From: PALSA-911 sp043742865
Lineage (GTDB): Bacteria > Pseudomonadota > Alphaproteobacteria > Acetobacterales > Acetobacteraceae
Assembly: GCA_043742865.1 (NCBI GenBank)
Contig: JAYTXR010000352.1
Location: 1 to 6,948, forward strand
DNA: 6,948 nt
Direction of reading: 5' to 3'
The position numbers were made by a program, and so were the translations under genes. Of the stretch, positions 6,740 to 6,948 are shown piece by piece. Positions within the stretch are counted from its first letter, which is position 1. Every line of letters begins with the position of its first letter. Under the pieces are notes generated by a model. It had not been told where the DNA came from. It worked only from the letters and a program-made list of their open reading frames with translations, and searched no databases.

Positions 6740-6948
6740 ATGCAGCTATTTCTGGTTACCGGCGGTTGCGGATTTATCGGTTCCCATCTCTGCGAGGCGT
6801 TGCTGCGGGCGGGGCATCGGGTGCGCGTGCTCGATGATCTGTCGTCCGGCCGGCGCGCTAATCTGCCCGATGGGGTGGATTTCCGGCAGGGCGATATTGC
6901 CGACCGCGCGGCGATGCGGGCGGCGGTGGCGGGCGTGGATGGCTGCTT
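6740..6948 (+). CDS. NAD(P)-dependent sugar epimerase/dehydratase, N-terminal part (cut by window end)
   Basis: Only the first 69 codons are present; the reading frame is still open at the window edge. The protein begins with a hydrophobic strand and the Rossmann loop TGGCGFIGSHL (residues 7-17, GxxGxxG type), then HRVRVLDDLSSGRRANL (26-42), where the DDLSSG segment is typical of extended short-chain dehydrogenases acting on nucleotide sugars (UDP-glucose 4-epimerase, UDP-glucuronate epimerase or decarboxylase, GDP-mannose dehydratase relatives). Next comes a GDIAD segment (52-56) matching the family's G-D-(I/V)-x-D cofactor motif. The start is ATG 6740. Its ribosome site is weak: GGAAGA ends 12 nt upstream and GAAG abuts the ATG. 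Catalytic Ser/Thr, Tyr and Lys lie beyond the window, so the exact reaction cannot be assigned. It probably supplies a nucleotide sugar to the same glycan as the dehydrogenase and glycosyltransferase (inference). Confidence 0.85.
   Translation, partial: MQLFLVTGGCGFIGSHLCEALLRAGHRVRVLDDLSSGRRANLPDGVDFRQGDIADRAAMRAAVAGVDGC

Overview
This is a GC-rich window with tightly packed genes and strong G/C preference at third codon positions. It looks like a chromosomal stretch from a high-GC proteobacterium. My best guess is an alphaproteobacterium of the Rhodospirillales/Acetobacteraceae type, but this rests on base composition and gene families only and is a weak inference. I see no tRNA, rRNA, CRISPR array, insertion sequence or phage gene.

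Layout. (1) 13-1512, minus: a DHA2-type (EmrB/QacA-like) major facilitator drug/solute exporter. (2) 1610-2422, plus: a DUF169-family protein of unknown function, divergent from the exporter across 97 bp. (3) 2423-2557: an unusual non-coding leader with long G runs and a degenerate 7-9 bp tandem array. (4) 2558-3874, plus: an AlgD-type nucleotide-sugar (GDP-mannose) 6-dehydrogenase. (5) 3882-5126, plus: a GT4-type glycosyltransferase starting 7 bp after the dehydrogenase stop, so the two almost certainly form one operon. (6) 5100-5789 and 5786-6544, minus: the B and A subunits of a 3-oxoacid-type CoA-transferase, with a 4-bp start/stop overlap and the order A then B. The 3' end of subunit B overlaps the end of the glycosyltransferase tail-to-tail by 27 bp. 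(7) 6545-6739: a divergent intergenic region with a plausible sigma-70 promoter for the CoA-transferase pair. (8) 6740 to the window end, plus: the N-terminus of an NAD(P)-dependent sugar epimerase/dehydratase, cut off by the window.

How the genes fit together. The dehydrogenase, the glycosyltransferase and the epimerase point to synthesis of an acidic-sugar-containing surface or exopolysaccharide. The dehydrogenase would make a GDP- or UDP-uronic acid, the transferase would add a sugar to a growing glycan, and the epimerase would supply another nucleotide sugar. The CoA-transferase pair is metabolically unrelated (ketone-body, acetoacetate or beta-ketoadipate type chemistry) and sits reversed inside this block. 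The exporter and the DUF169 protein form a separate divergent pair. I found no convincing new multi-gene system. The best leads are the DUF169/exporter pair with its six-cysteine DUF169 protein, the structured leader before the dehydrogenase, and the CoA-transferase operon lodged in a glycan locus.
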